DNA of 64,000 nucleotides from Winogradskyella litoriviva (GTDB lineage: Bacteria > Bacteroidota > Bacteroidia > Flavobacteriales > Flavobacteriaceae): assembly GCF_013249065.1 (NCBI RefSeq), contig NZ_JABRWQ010000005.1:248001-312000 (forward strand), read 5' to 3'. Below the pieces are notes generated by a model that worked only from the letters and a program-made list of their open reading frames with translations, had not been told where the DNA came from and made no database searches. Positions within the stretch are counted from its first letter, which is position 1. Every line of letters begins with the position of its first letter. A program made the translations under genes and the position numbers. Below, piece by piece: positions 7,618 to 16,640 of the stretch.

Positions 7618-7985
7618 AACAGTTTAGGCTTTTATTGTTCTTACTCATTATAGCAACTACTTCTGTTAGTCTATCACAAACCGTCTATACAACCAAAACA
7701 GGTGAGAAGTATCACAAGGCTTCTTGTGCATATCTTAAATATTCTAAAAAACCAATTACGCTAGATAAGGCAAAAGCTTTAGGCTATGTAGCTTGTAAAG
7801 TATGTAAACCAACTAAAGCAAAAACAAGTAATAAATCTAACGAGCCAAATTCATTATCTGCCACGACAAAGAAAAAGGAAACTTCAAAAAAGACTACGGC
7901 AACGCAATGCATTGGTAAAACGCAAGCAGGTAAACGTTGTAAAAGGAAAACAAAAAACGCTAATGGTCGCTGTTATCAACATTAA
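7614..7985 (+). CDS. Secreted Cys-rich protein
   Basis: 123 aa with a signal peptide (about 1-21). The first part has VYTTKTGEKYHKASCAYL...GYVACKVCKP (about 24-62), a Cys4-like pattern seen in small secreted DNA- or metal-binding modules and in proteins fused to SNase domains. The C-terminus (about 95-123) has a second module, CIGKTQAGKRCKRKT...GRCYQH. A Ser/Thr/Lys linker joins them. ATGA overlap with the nuclease gene implies the two products work together. Last gene of the box-3 operon. Confidence 0.8.
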   Translation: MKQFRLLLFLLIIATTSVSLSQTVYTTKTGEKYHKASCAYLKYSKKPITLDKAKALGYVACKVCKPTKAKTSNKSNEPNSLSATTKKKETSKKTTATQCIGKTQAGKRCKRKTKNANGRCYQH

Positions 7986-7992
7986 GTAGTGT

Positions 7993-8038
7993 TTTACGGA
8001 TTCCCGTATAGAGAGTTAATTCAATAGTTATAAATTAG
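7993..8038 (+). promoter_or_regulatory. Regulator box 4 and -7 element, upstream of the 134-aa secreted protein gene
   Basis: Dyad TTACGG-ATTC-CCGTAT (7994-8009), then exactly 21 nt to TAAATTAG (8031-8038), one mismatch from TAnnTTTG. The start codon is at 8084. Weaker in sequence than boxes 2 and 3 but identical in geometry. Confidence 0.65.
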
Positions 8039-8083
8039 TGCTCGGGTTAATGTGTTGAATTTACTGAGCTAAAACTTAATTTA

Positions 8084-8488
8084 ATGAAAAAGCTAACTAT
8101 ATCATTCTGTTTCTTATTGATATCTTCATTTTGTTTCGGACAATTAAAAATTTCTACTGATTCAAGGACAGATTATTCGTGGGACAATAATAGTGAAGAT
8201 TGGGTCTTTGAAAGCGAAGATTCAGAGTCTCTCACTTTCTTTGAGTTTAACGAAAGTTTTACAATGGTAAAACACACTACAGAATCTGGAACTTCTGGCT
8301 ACCTTATAAAATCTCAAGAACATGATGAAGAGAATGGTAATAACCAATATTTAATGTCAATATTAAGTGATGCAGGAAACAAGTATATTATGATTTTTGA
8401 TGTTAAAAATAGAAGCATAAGATTCATTACAGAAGACACTTCTACAATGATTAAATTTAAAATTAAAAATATATGGAAAGATGAATGA
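8084..8488 (+). CDS. Small secreted protein, unknown function
   Basis: 134 aa with a clear signal peptide (1-19, ending CFGQ). The mature part is acidic in the first third (NNSEDWVFESEDSES) and then predicted beta-strand rich, with no Cys in the mature part and no recognisable domain. It has its own box-4 promoter and is therefore grouped with the regulon. No function can be assigned. Confidence 0.75.
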   Translation: MKKLTISFCFLLISSFCFGQLKISTDSRTDYSWDNNSEDWVFESEDSESLTFFEFNESFTMVKHTTESGTSGYLIKSQEHDEENGNNQYLMSILSDAGNKYIMIFDVKNRSIRFITEDTSTMIKFKIKNIWKDE

Positions 8489-8525
8489 ATTTTTATCATT
8501 TCTAGATTAACTACTATAATAATAT

Positions 8526-8893
8526 ATGGATTTAATAACTCATTTTAGCGTAATAAAAGGGGAAAGTATTGATAATGCAAATAAGCTTTTTGGTGATTTT
8601 TTTTTAATGAAGAATCAATATTAAAAGCCTATACACATACAAGAGATAAAGTTGTTTTTACAACACATCGCATAATTTGTTATGATGTTCAGGGTTTAAC
8701 GGGTTCAAAAAAAGAAATTAGATTCTTTCCCTATTCAAAAAGGACTTCCTTTTCTGTTGAAACGGCAGGTTTCTTTGATGGTGATAGTGATTTCAAAATT
8801 TGGGATTCAGGAGTTGGATGTTTTGGAATTAAATTTGGTAGGTCTATCGATATAAGAAAAATTGGATTTTTTCTAGCAAAAACAGTAGTTTAA
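8526..8893 (+). pseudogene. Frameshifted PH-domain (DUF1696-type) gene
   Basis: The ATG frame reads MDLITHFSVIKGESIDNANK and stops after 32 codons. The second frame continues with ILKAYTHTRDKVVFTTHRII, the QGLTGSKKE turn, SVETAGFF and DSDFKIWDSG, and ends at 8893, which is the full pattern of the ~122-aa bacterial PH-like family. The break is at a T9 run (8597-8605); adding one T restores a single frame. It could be a recent inactivation, slippage-controlled expression, or a sequencing error. Confidence 0.75.
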
Positions 8894-8980
8894 ATTCTAA
8901 TAACTTTTTTAACCATTCAAAATTGATAAGCTAAACTTGAATTTTGATTCATTGTATTTTAAAAACTTAAACTAATAACT

Positions 8981-9217
8981 ATGACAATTAACGAGCTAGG
9001 AGCAGCATTAGGAAATTTCTATCACAATGCACCAAATGGAGAAGCTGTTGCGATGATTCATCTTTTTGGCATCAAATATGCCAAAGAAATTAAAGAAGGT
9101 AGATATAATAAAAAAGAAATAGCTAAAGCAGCTAAAATTCCAGAATCTTATGGTACAGAAATAAGTAAAGGTGTTAAATTAGCACAATACGTTACTGTAA
9201 AAGAAAAGATAAGATAA
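8981..9217 (+). CDS. Small protein preceding hsdM (type I R-M leader gene)
   Basis: 78 aa, Lys/Ala-rich and helical, with a helix-turn-helix-like stretch (KEIAKAAKIPESYGTEISKG). Its stop codon abuts the hsdM start codon. Proteins of this size and type commonly precede hsdM in Bacteroidota type I systems. A regulatory role is inferred from the position only. Confidence 0.75.
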   Translation: MTINELGAALGNFYHNAPNGEAVAMIHLFGIKYAKEIKEGRYNKKEIAKAAKIPESYGTEISKGVKLAQYVTVKEKIR

Positions 9218-10792
9218 ATGGCCAAAAAAGCAACAACCAAAAAAACAAAATCCATAGAAGAAACCCTTTGGGATTCGGCAAATAAACTTCGCGGAACCGT
9301 AGAAAGCTCAGAATACAAACACGTTGTTCTAGGTTTAATATTCCTAAAATTCGCTAGCGATAAATTCCAGAAACGTCGGCAAGAACTCATAGACGATGGT
9401 AAGGAGAAGTTTCTAGATATGGTAGAATTTTATGCGCAAGACAATGTATTTTATTTAACCGAAGAATCGCGTTGGAGCTACATTATAGCCAACGCCAAAC
9501 AAGACGATATTGCACTAAAAATAGATACCGCTTTATACACCGTAGAAAAAAACAATCCATCGCTTAAAGGTGCGTTGCCAGACAATTACTTTTCGCGTCT
9601 AAATATGGATGTGAGTAAACTAGCCGCTTTACTAGATACCATAAACAATATAGACACCTTAAAAGACCAACAACAAGATATTGTTGGGCGTGTGTACGAG
9701 TATTTTTTAAGCAAATTTGCTATTGCAGAAGGTAAAGGTAAAGGCGAATTCTACACACCAAAAAGCATTGTTAACCTTATAGCAGAGTTAATAGAGCCTT
9801 ACAAAGGTAAAATTTACGATCCTGCCTGTGGTTCTGGTGGTATGTTTGTGCAGTCTATGAAATTTATAGACAGCCACAATGGTAACAAAAAAGACGTCTC
9901 TATTTACGGGCAAGAATACACAGCGACAACTTATAAGTTAGCAAAAATGAACCTTGCCATACGTGGTATATCTGCCAATTTAGGCGATGTACCAGCAGAT
10001 ACCTTTGGTAAAGACCAACACCCAGATTTAAAGGCAGATTACATTATGGCAAATCCTCCATTTAACCAAAAAGATTGGAGAGCCACAGACGAGTTACTAG
10101 ACGATCCACGTTGGCGAGGGTACGAGGTACCACAAACAGGAAACGCCAATTACGGTTGGATACTAAACATGGTCTCTAAACTCTCAGACAATGGAGTGGC
10201 TGGGTTTATATTAGCCAATGGTGCATTATCTGGTGGCGGAACCGAATACGAGATACGTAAAAAACTGATTGAAAATAAATTGGTAGAAGCTATTTTAGTG
10301 TTACCTCAAAAGATGTTTTATACTACTGATATTTCTGTAACCCTTTGGATTTTAAATAATAATAAAAAAGAAAGGACAGTTACTATTAACGGAGTTGAAA
10401 AACAATATCGTAATCGAGAAGATGAAACGCTGTTTATTGATTTACGAAAAGTAGGTGTGCCTTTTGAAAAGAAATACATTCAATTTTCTGGTGATGAAAT
10501 AAATAAAATATCTTCAACATATCATAATTGGCAACAAACATCTTTTGAAAATGATTATGAAAACATAGGAGAATTTTGTCAGTCTGCAACCATTGAAGAA
10601 ATACGCAAAAAAGATTACTCTTTAGTACCAAGTAAATACATTGAGTTTGTAAACAGAGACGAAAATATCAATTTTGATGAAAAGATGTCAGCCTTACAAA
10701 CCGATTTTACAGACTTGTTAAAAGCTGAAGCAAAATCTAAAACCGAATTGTTAAATGTATTTAAAGAGTTAGGCTATGAAATCGAATTATAA
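9218..10792 (+). CDS. hsdM: Type I restriction-modification DNA methyltransferase subunit
   Basis: 524 aa. An N-terminal helical HsdM_N region is followed by an N6-adenine methylase domain with SAM-binding motif DPACGSGGMF (Asp201) and catalytic NPPF (Asn279-Phe282). It modifies adenine in the bipartite target chosen by HsdS and is needed for both methylation and cleavage complexes. It overlaps hsdS by 17 nt. Codon use appears to change near 10,270: GCC/ACC/CGT-rich before, AT-rich after. Confidence 0.96.
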   Translation: MAKKATTKKTKSIEETLWDSANKLRGTVESSEYKHVVLGLIFLKFASDKFQKRRQELIDDGKEKFLDMVEFYAQDNVFYLTEESRWSYIIANAKQDDIALKIDTALYTVEKNNPSLKGALPDNYFSRLNMDVSKLAALLDTINNIDTLKDQQQDIVGRVYEYFLSKFAIAEGKGKGEFYTPKSIVNLIAELIEPYKGKIYDPACGSGGMFVQSMKFIDSHNGNKKDVSIYGQEYTATTYKLAKMNLAIRGISANLGDVPADTFGKDQHPDLKADYIMANPPFNQKDWRATDELLDDPRWRGYEVPQTGNANYGWILNMVSKLSDNGVAGFILANGALSGGGTEYEIRKKLIENKLVEAILVLPQKMFYTTDISVTLWILNNNKKERTVTINGVEKQYRNREDETLFIDLRKVGVPFEKKYIQFSGDEINKISSTYHNWQQTSFENDYENIGEFCQSATIEEIRKKDYSLVPSKYIEFVNRDENINFDEKMSALQTDFTDLLKAEAKSKTELLNVFKELGYEIEL

Positions 10793-11939
10793 GCCACTTG
10801 GTAATTACATAAAGCAGATTAAAAAGAAAAATACAGATGGTTCAGTTTCTGTATTAAAAGGGATTCGTATAAATAAAGAATTTATGGAATCTGTAGCCAA
10901 TATACAAGGAACAGATTTATCGCGATATAGAGTTGTAGAAAAATACCAGTTTGCTTACAATCCAATGCACGTTGGACGTGACGAAATTTTACCAATTAGT
11001 TTATTGTTAGAAGAAGAACCAATAATAGTTTCGCCAGCTTATGTAGTTTTTGAAATTTTAGACCATAACGAATTGGACCCAGAATATTTAATGATGTGGT
11101 GCAGACGTTCAGAGTTTGATAGAAACGTTTGGTTTACAACAGACAGTAGTGTTCGTGGTGGTTTTAGTTGGGAATCTTTATGTGATTTAGAACTACCCAT
11201 CCCATCCATAGAAAAACAACGCGAAATAGTAGCAGAATACAACACCATCGTCAACCGTATAAAACTCAACGAAACCCTAAACCAAAAACTAGAAGAGACA
11301 GCGCAAGCCTTGTATAAACATTGGTTTGTGGATGAAAGTGAAAAAGAATGGAAGACTTATAGGTTGAGTGATTTACTAGAAATATCAGGAGGTTATTCTT
11401 ATAAGAGCGAGAAGATGGGACTAGGAACGACTTATTTATTAGGAATGGGTTGCGTTTCTTTTATAGATAGATTCCTAGAAAAAGGAATGCGATTATATTC
11501 CGATGATGTTCCAGAAAAACATTTAATAGGTCCTGGCGATATAGTAATTGCTACTAGGCAACAAACAGATAATTATCCAATATTAGGAGCACCTAGTATT
11601 ATTCCTAAATCATTTAAAAATTATAGGTTACTTGTTGCTTCTAATCTTTACAGAGTAAATAATAAATCAATATTTAGTAATAATTTTATATTTCAATTAC
11701 TGAGAAGTAATGAATACAAAGAGCATATCAAACTTAACGCTAAAGGAACAACCGTAGGAATGATTACAAAATCAGATATAGAAGACTTTACTTTCAAACT
11801 ACCAGAAGAGAAAAACGTTTTAGAATTTGAAAATAAACTTAATGTAATTGTTGATAGAATTGAACAATGCACTTTGGAAGTGAAAATGCTTAAAACATTC
11901 CAAAATTTAGTTTTGTCAAAAATGTCAAAAACAGCATAA
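10776..11939 (+). CDS. hsdS: Type I restriction-modification specificity subunit
   Basis: 387 aa. Target recognition domain 1 is at about 1-150, a conserved central coiled-coil spacer follows at about 150-190 (LPIPSIEKQREIVAEYN...LYKHWF), target recognition domain 2 at about 200-350, and a final helical spacer (LPEEKNVLEFENKLN). It determines the two half-sites recognised by the complex. The central spacer is C-rich while both recognition domains are much more AT-rich, the mosaic expected when recognition domains have been exchanged. Confidence 0.93.
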   Translation: MKSNYKPLGNYIKQIKKKNTDGSVSVLKGIRINKEFMESVANIQGTDLSRYRVVEKYQFAYNPMHVGRDEILPISLLLEEEPIIVSPAYVVFEILDHNELDPEYLMMWCRRSEFDRNVWFTTDSSVRGGFSWESLCDLELPIPSIEKQREIVAEYNTIVNRIKLNETLNQKLEETAQALYKHWFVDESEKEWKTYRLSDLLEISGGYSYKSEKMGLGTTYLLGMGCVSFIDRFLEKGMRLYSDDVPEKHLIGPGDIVIATRQQTDNYPILGAPSIIPKSFKNYRLLVASNLYRVNNKSIFSNNFIFQLLRSNEYKEHIKLNAKGTTVGMITKSDIEDFTFKLPEEKNVLEFENKLNVIVDRIEQCTLEVKMLKTFQNLVLSKMSKTA

Positions 11940-11945
11940 AAACCT

Positions 11946-13757
11946 ATGTCAGAAATAAGAATCAATGCCATATCAGTTGAAAATTATCGTTCATTTAAGG
12001 ATAGACAAGAATTTGTATTTCCCGAAGCTAGTTATAAAAAACCAGTTGCTATTGTTGGTTACAATAATTGTGGTAAAACCAACCTTTTAAATGCTATTTT
12101 GTATGGATTGCAAGTTAACTTTGTTTCTAAAGACACATTTTCACAAGACGATTTCCATAATAGAAATATGGATAATATTCCTTTTATACAGTTACATGCA
12201 ACCAGTACTAGAGAAAGAAAATTTGATGGTGATAAGTATGCTTGTTTAACTGGTTACCATCGGTTAAGTATGTTTATTGATGGAGAGGAAATTGAAGGTA
12301 GTAAAATTGAATCTTTAAATGGGTTGGCACAAATTCAAGGTTGGGATGGAGCACCTAAAGACGATATAAATTATGAAGCATTTGGAGCAACTAGATATTT
12401 CAACATATTTTATATCAATTTCCATAAAATTAAAGAAGAAATAAATACTAATAAAACAAGTTGGGGAAATCTTAGGTCTTTTTTAGCAAAACACATCAAA
12501 AAAATTGTGGATTCTGATGTCCCAATGAATGACAAAAAAGCTGTATTTGAAGAAGAAGTACAAGCAAGTACAGATAAGGTTTTAGAAGATTCAGAGTTAA
12601 ATAGGTTTATAAGTCTTATTAAGAAAAATTATTCAAGCAATCTTCGTAATGATGATTGTTCAGTAAGTTTTGGTCTACCTAATTATCACGATATTTTCTT
12701 AAAAATGTTGTTTAAGGTCGGTTTAAATGGAGATGTAGAAAATCAAGTGCCTATTAGTCATTTCGGAGATGGTTATATTTCTATGTTTGTAATGGCTGTG
12801 GTTCAGTCTATTTCGGAGTTTAATGACAATGATAAGTGTTTGTTTTTATTTGAAGAACCTGAAAGTTTTCTGCATGAAAATCATCAAGAATATTTTTATA
12901 AAACCGTTTTATGTGGTTTAGCAGAGAATGACCATCAAGTCATTTACACAACACATTCTGATAAAATGATTGACCCTTTCGATACTAAAGGGTTAATTAG
13001 ATTAGAAATTAATGAGAACAATCAAACGGTTAAAAAATACAATAGTCTAGACGACTTTGATGTAATTTCTGAAGATGAAGTGACAGGTGAACCTATTAAT
13101 TACTCAAAGTACAATGAGTTCATTAAAACCATTGAACCTAATTTAAACAAGATTTTATTTAGTAAAAAAGTCATTTTAGTTGAAGGACCAAATGATGTTT
13201 TAGTGTATAAGTATGCTATAAAACAAAAGGTTTTAGAGTTTATAGCTATTGATGATACAATAGGAAATAAAGAAAGGTATGCAGATACTTTTATGAATTT
13301 TGAGAATATTGCAATTGTTTGTCATCATGGAAAGGCAACTGCTAATTATTTAATAGAACTATGCAAACATTTTCAAGTCGATTATTTTGTAATTAACGAT
13401 TGGGATTTTGAAGCAGACGAATTATCTATTGATGCCATTTCAGGTTTTTTAACACTAGACTTATTAAAAGAAGATGCTATCTATACAGAGAGCGATAAAA
13501 AAGCAATGATTACTACTAATTATAATCTAATAAAAAATGCAGGTTTAGATAAGATTCATTTTAATATTAAGAAATTAGAAAGTGTCATTGGTTATGATTC
13601 TAATGATAAAAGTAGTCTTGCTATTTGGGAGCTACTAAATACAAATGGATTTAGTTTTGATGAAAATTTATTTCCAAAAAGCCTTGAAATATTTTTAGGT
13701 TTAAAAGATGATACTCAAGAAGAAGTAGTGGTAGATAATAATGATTTACCTTTTTAA
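11946..13757 (+). CDS. OLD-family ATPase with TOPRIM nuclease domain
   Basis: 603 aa. ABC-type ATPase with Walker A GYNNCGKTN (about 38-46), a Walker B region LFLFEEPESFLHENHQ and YTTHSDKM (His switch). The TOPRIM domain has VILVEGPND (Glu413) and NDWDFEAD (Asp485, Asp487). OLD-family proteins are DNA nucleases used in phage defence (the P2 Old, GajA and PARIS-type families). No UvrD-like partner gene is adjacent, so it resembles a stand-alone class 1 protein. It begins 6 nt after hsdS, within the R-M operon. Confidence 0.88.
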   Translation: MSEIRINAISVENYRSFKDRQEFVFPEASYKKPVAIVGYNNCGKTNLLNAILYGLQVNFVSKDTFSQDDFHNRNMDNIPFIQLHATSTRERKFDGDKYACLTGYHRLSMFIDGEEIEGSKIESLNGLAQIQGWDGAPKDDINYEAFGATRYFNIFYINFHKIKEEINTNKTSWGNLRSFLAKHIKKIVDSDVPMNDKKAVFEEEVQASTDKVLEDSELNRFISLIKKNYSSNLRNDDCSVSFGLPNYHDIFLKMLFKVGLNGDVENQVPISHFGDGYISMFVMAVVQSISEFNDNDKCLFLFEEPESFLHENHQEYFYKTVLCGLAENDHQVIYTTHSDKMIDPFDTKGLIRLEINENNQTVKKYNSLDDFDVISEDEVTGEPINYSKYNEFIKTIEPNLNKILFSKKVILVEGPNDVLVYKYAIKQKVLEFIAIDDTIGNKERYADTFMNFENIAIVCHHGKATANYLIELCKHFQVDYFVINDWDFEADELSIDAISGFLTLDLLKEDAIYTESDKKAMITTNYNLIKNAGLDKIHFNIKKLESVIGYDSNDKSSLAIWELLNTNGFSFDENLFPKSLEIFLGLKDDTQEEVVVDNNDLPF

Positions 13758-13781
13758 AGTAATTATAAATAAATTAATTAA

Positions 13782-15572
13782 ATGTCTAAATACTCAGTAC
13801 ACCAACAACCAGTAGAAACCTTATTAAGCTGGATAAAATCTGGCGAAATCGCCATACCAGAAATACAACGTCCGTTTGTTTGGAAAAGCGCAAAGGTTAG
13901 AGATTTAATAGACTCGTTATACCAAGGCTATCCTGTGGGTTATATTATTACATGGCGAAATCCAGATGTAAAGCTTAAAAATGGGGAACTCTCTGCGGGT
14001 AAAAAAGTATTAATAGATGGGCAACAGCGTATCACGGCATTAACGGCTGCTGTAGTTGGGCAACGTGTGTTAAACAAAAACTATAAAGAAATTAATATAC
14101 GTATTGCGTTTAACCCAATTACCGAAAAGTTTGAGGTGTTAAATAAGGCTTTTGAGAAAAGCCCAGAATGGATTAATAATATCAACCCAATTATTAACGA
14201 TGAGGTTTCTATAACCAAAGCCATTAGAGCCTATTTAAAATTAAACCCAGAAGCAGACGAAGATTTAATAGAAGATCGTATAGAAAATCTAAAACGTATA
14301 AAAACCAAACAAGTGGGTATTATAGAGCTAGATCATTCGTTAGATATAGATACAGTTACAGATATTTTTATTCGCATTAACCAAAAAGGTGTAGTGCTAA
14401 GTAATGCAGATTTTGTTATGTCTAAAATAGCATCAGATGAGGTACATGAAGGTAACAAAATGCGTAAACTAGTCGATTACTTTTGCAGGTTATTAGTGGA
14501 TAAAGACTTTAATAAACACATTATAGATAATGATAAAGAATTTGCGAAGCATGATTATTACAAGGCTTTAAAATGGATGGCAACTGGTAATGACGATTTG
14601 TATATACCAGATTATATAGATGTGTTACGTGTAGCTTTTACCTACAAATTTAGTCGAGGTAAGTTTAGCGATTTAGTAGCTTTATTGTCTGGTCGTAATT
14701 TTGAAGCTAGAACCTACGAAAATGACATAGCAGAGCGTAGTTACAAAATGCTATCTAATGGTTTAACAGATTTTGTTAATCAAACCAGTTATCAACGTTT
14801 TATTATGTTGGTAAAATCTGCAGGATTAATTAATCAAAAATTAATCTCTTCAAAAAACAGTTTAAATTTTTCGTATGCTTTATACTTAAAATTACGTCAT
14901 CAAGGAATGCCTGAGTCCGAGATTCAACATAACGTAAAACGTTGGTTAATTATGTCATTATTGATTGGCCGTTATTCAGGTTCTTCAGAATCTATGATTG
15001 ATGAAGATATCAAGCAAATCAATGAAAAAGGAATTGAAGTCTATTTGCATCAAATGGAACAAAATAACTTAGGTAAAAACTTTTGGGAATTTACTTTGGT
15101 TAGTCAATTAGAATCTTCTAGCGTTAATAATAATGCTTATAACGTGTATTTAGCTGCGCAATGTTATGGTAATGCACCTGCGTTTTTATCTAAAAGCATG
15201 AAAATTAGCAGTCTTATTGAGCAACGAGGTGATGTACATCATATGTTTCCAAAAAAGTATTTGGCGCAAAATGGCTACACACCAAAACAATACAACCAAG
15301 TAGCTAATTTTGTGTATACAGAACAAGCTACAAATATTAAGGTTGGTATGCAGACACCTAAAGACTATTTAGCAAAAGTAATAGAGCAGATTCAAGATGG
15401 AGTATTTGATGTGAGCACATTAGATGCCAAAGAAGGGTTAAAAGAAAATCTAAAGTTAAATGATGTGCCAGATACTTTGTATATATCAACTCATATAGAT
15501 TATAATAATTTTCTAGAGGAAAGGCGTAAATTAATGGCGGCTAAAATTAAAAACTATTACGAGCAATTGTAA
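13782..15572 (+). CDS. DUF262 (GmrSD-like) protein with HNH-like C-terminus
   Basis: 596 aa. The N-terminal DUF262 domain has IQRPFVW (28-34) and LIDGQQRITAL (78-88), motifs of the ParB-like nucleotide-hydrolysing fold used in GmrSD and related anti-phage enzymes. The C-terminal region has DVHHMFPKKYL (His486, His487), like the His-Me finger/DUF1524 nuclease module. Probably a modification-dependent or nucleotide-activated nuclease. Located between the OLD-type gene and a secreted-protein gene in the R-M operon, with codon use like hsdR. Confidence 0.88.
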   Translation: MSKYSVHQQPVETLLSWIKSGEIAIPEIQRPFVWKSAKVRDLIDSLYQGYPVGYIITWRNPDVKLKNGELSAGKKVLIDGQQRITALTAAVVGQRVLNKNYKEINIRIAFNPITEKFEVLNKAFEKSPEWINNINPIINDEVSITKAIRAYLKLNPEADEDLIEDRIENLKRIKTKQVGIIELDHSLDIDTVTDIFIRINQKGVVLSNADFVMSKIASDEVHEGNKMRKLVDYFCRLLVDKDFNKHIIDNDKEFAKHDYYKALKWMATGNDDLYIPDYIDVLRVAFTYKFSRGKFSDLVALLSGRNFEARTYENDIAERSYKMLSNGLTDFVNQTSYQRFIMLVKSAGLINQKLISSKNSLNFSYALYLKLRHQGMPESEIQHNVKRWLIMSLLIGRYSGSSESMIDEDIKQINEKGIEVYLHQMEQNNLGKNFWEFTLVSQLESSSVNNNAYNVYLAAQCYGNAPAFLSKSMKISSLIEQRGDVHHMFPKKYLAQNGYTPKQYNQVANFVYTEQATNIKVGMQTPKDYLAKVIEQIQDGVFDVSTLDAKEGLKENLKLNDVPDTLYISTHIDYNNFLEERRKLMAAKIKNYYEQL

Positions 15573-15598
15573 ACTTAATACTATAACTAAATAAAAAA

Positions 15599-16621
15599 AT
15601 GAAACAAATTTACCTACTATTATTACTTGCTTTTACAACCCAAATAAAAGCGGAAACAAGCCCAATAAACGTTGCTGACTTAAATTTTAAGATAGCTGCG
15701 ATGTCTAACCACCATTTGGCTTATGGTTTTGCAGAAGGAGATAAAATACGTATCAGCTACTCTGAAGAGCGTGGTAAAAAACTTAAAAATTTTGAAATAA
15801 TACAGTATAAGGCATCTAAAATATACTCTGATTTTAATGTTGTAGCTATCAATGAAAAAATAGTAACTATTAAGAAAACGGGTATTTATATTTTTAAATT
15901 TGAAAACACTTCTTTGGCAAGACGTATTTGTAATTTTAAAATAGACAGAATACCTGCCTCAGAAGATTTGGTTTCTTTTAATACAACTGTAAAAGAGCGT
16001 ACGCTTACTGATACAACCTATACAGTTAGGCAAGAGCAGTTTGTTATAAGGGAATCTTTTAAAGTTAAAGATATACATACAAATCAGCATTTTTTTGTAA
16101 ATAGTGGTTCTAATGCTATGTTTAAAGGTGGTAAATCTAGAGTGTCTTTAGCTTTTAATCTACCAAAAAATACAGTAAAATGGTATTATTCAGTATCTTC
16201 CTTTAGAGATAACAGTTTAGTAGAAAGTACTAAGAGTCAGATTGATTTAGTTTCAGACCTAAGTAAGCTAGTAGATAGTACAGGGAGTCTTGGTTTTGCG
16301 ATAGACCAATTGGCTAATCCGCCTGGTGCAGATTATTGTGATGTGTATTTGTTAGATCAAACTAATATGGCTGCTTTTTTAAAAAAGGCTGCATTCAGAC
16401 ATTTTTCTATTGGCACAAGAGAAAATATTATAGGCGCAAACGTCGAGGTTGGCAGTAAATTTAACGAGCAAATGTATCTAGGTATTAAAAACCCAGATAG
16501 TATGCATGGTATTAATGTTTTAATAAGTGTTGCTGCTATTGTTTTAGAACAAGAAATAGGATATAGAAAAGTAAGAGAACCTCATGTTAAATATACCAAA
16601 GAATTGTATTTAGAAGATTAA
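15599..16621 (+). CDS. Secreted protein of unknown function inside the R-M operon
   Basis: 340 aa with a standard signal peptide (1-18, ending IKAETS). The rest appears beta-rich, with a possible immunoglobulin-like first domain (about 40-110, ending KIVTIKKTGIYIFKFEN) and a mixed second half. No membrane helix and no known motif. An exported protein is unexpected between two cytoplasmic defence genes. Spacing (26 nt before, 19 nt after) suggests co-transcription with hsdR. Confidence 0.75.
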   Translation: MKQIYLLLLLAFTTQIKAETSPINVADLNFKIAAMSNHHLAYGFAEGDKIRISYSEERGKKLKNFEIIQYKASKIYSDFNVVAINEKIVTIKKTGIYIFKFENTSLARRICNFKIDRIPASEDLVSFNTTVKERTLTDTTYTVRQEQFVIRESFKVKDIHTNQHFFVNSGSNAMFKGGKSRVSLAFNLPKNTVKWYYSVSSFRDNSLVESTKSQIDLVSDLSKLVDSTGSLGFAIDQLANPPGADYCDVYLLDQTNMAAFLKKAAFRHFSIGTRENIIGANVEVGSKFNEQMYLGIKNPDSMHGINVLISVAAIVLEQEIGYRKVREPHVKYTKELYLED

Positions 16622-16640
16622 ATATTTGTAAATTAATAAG

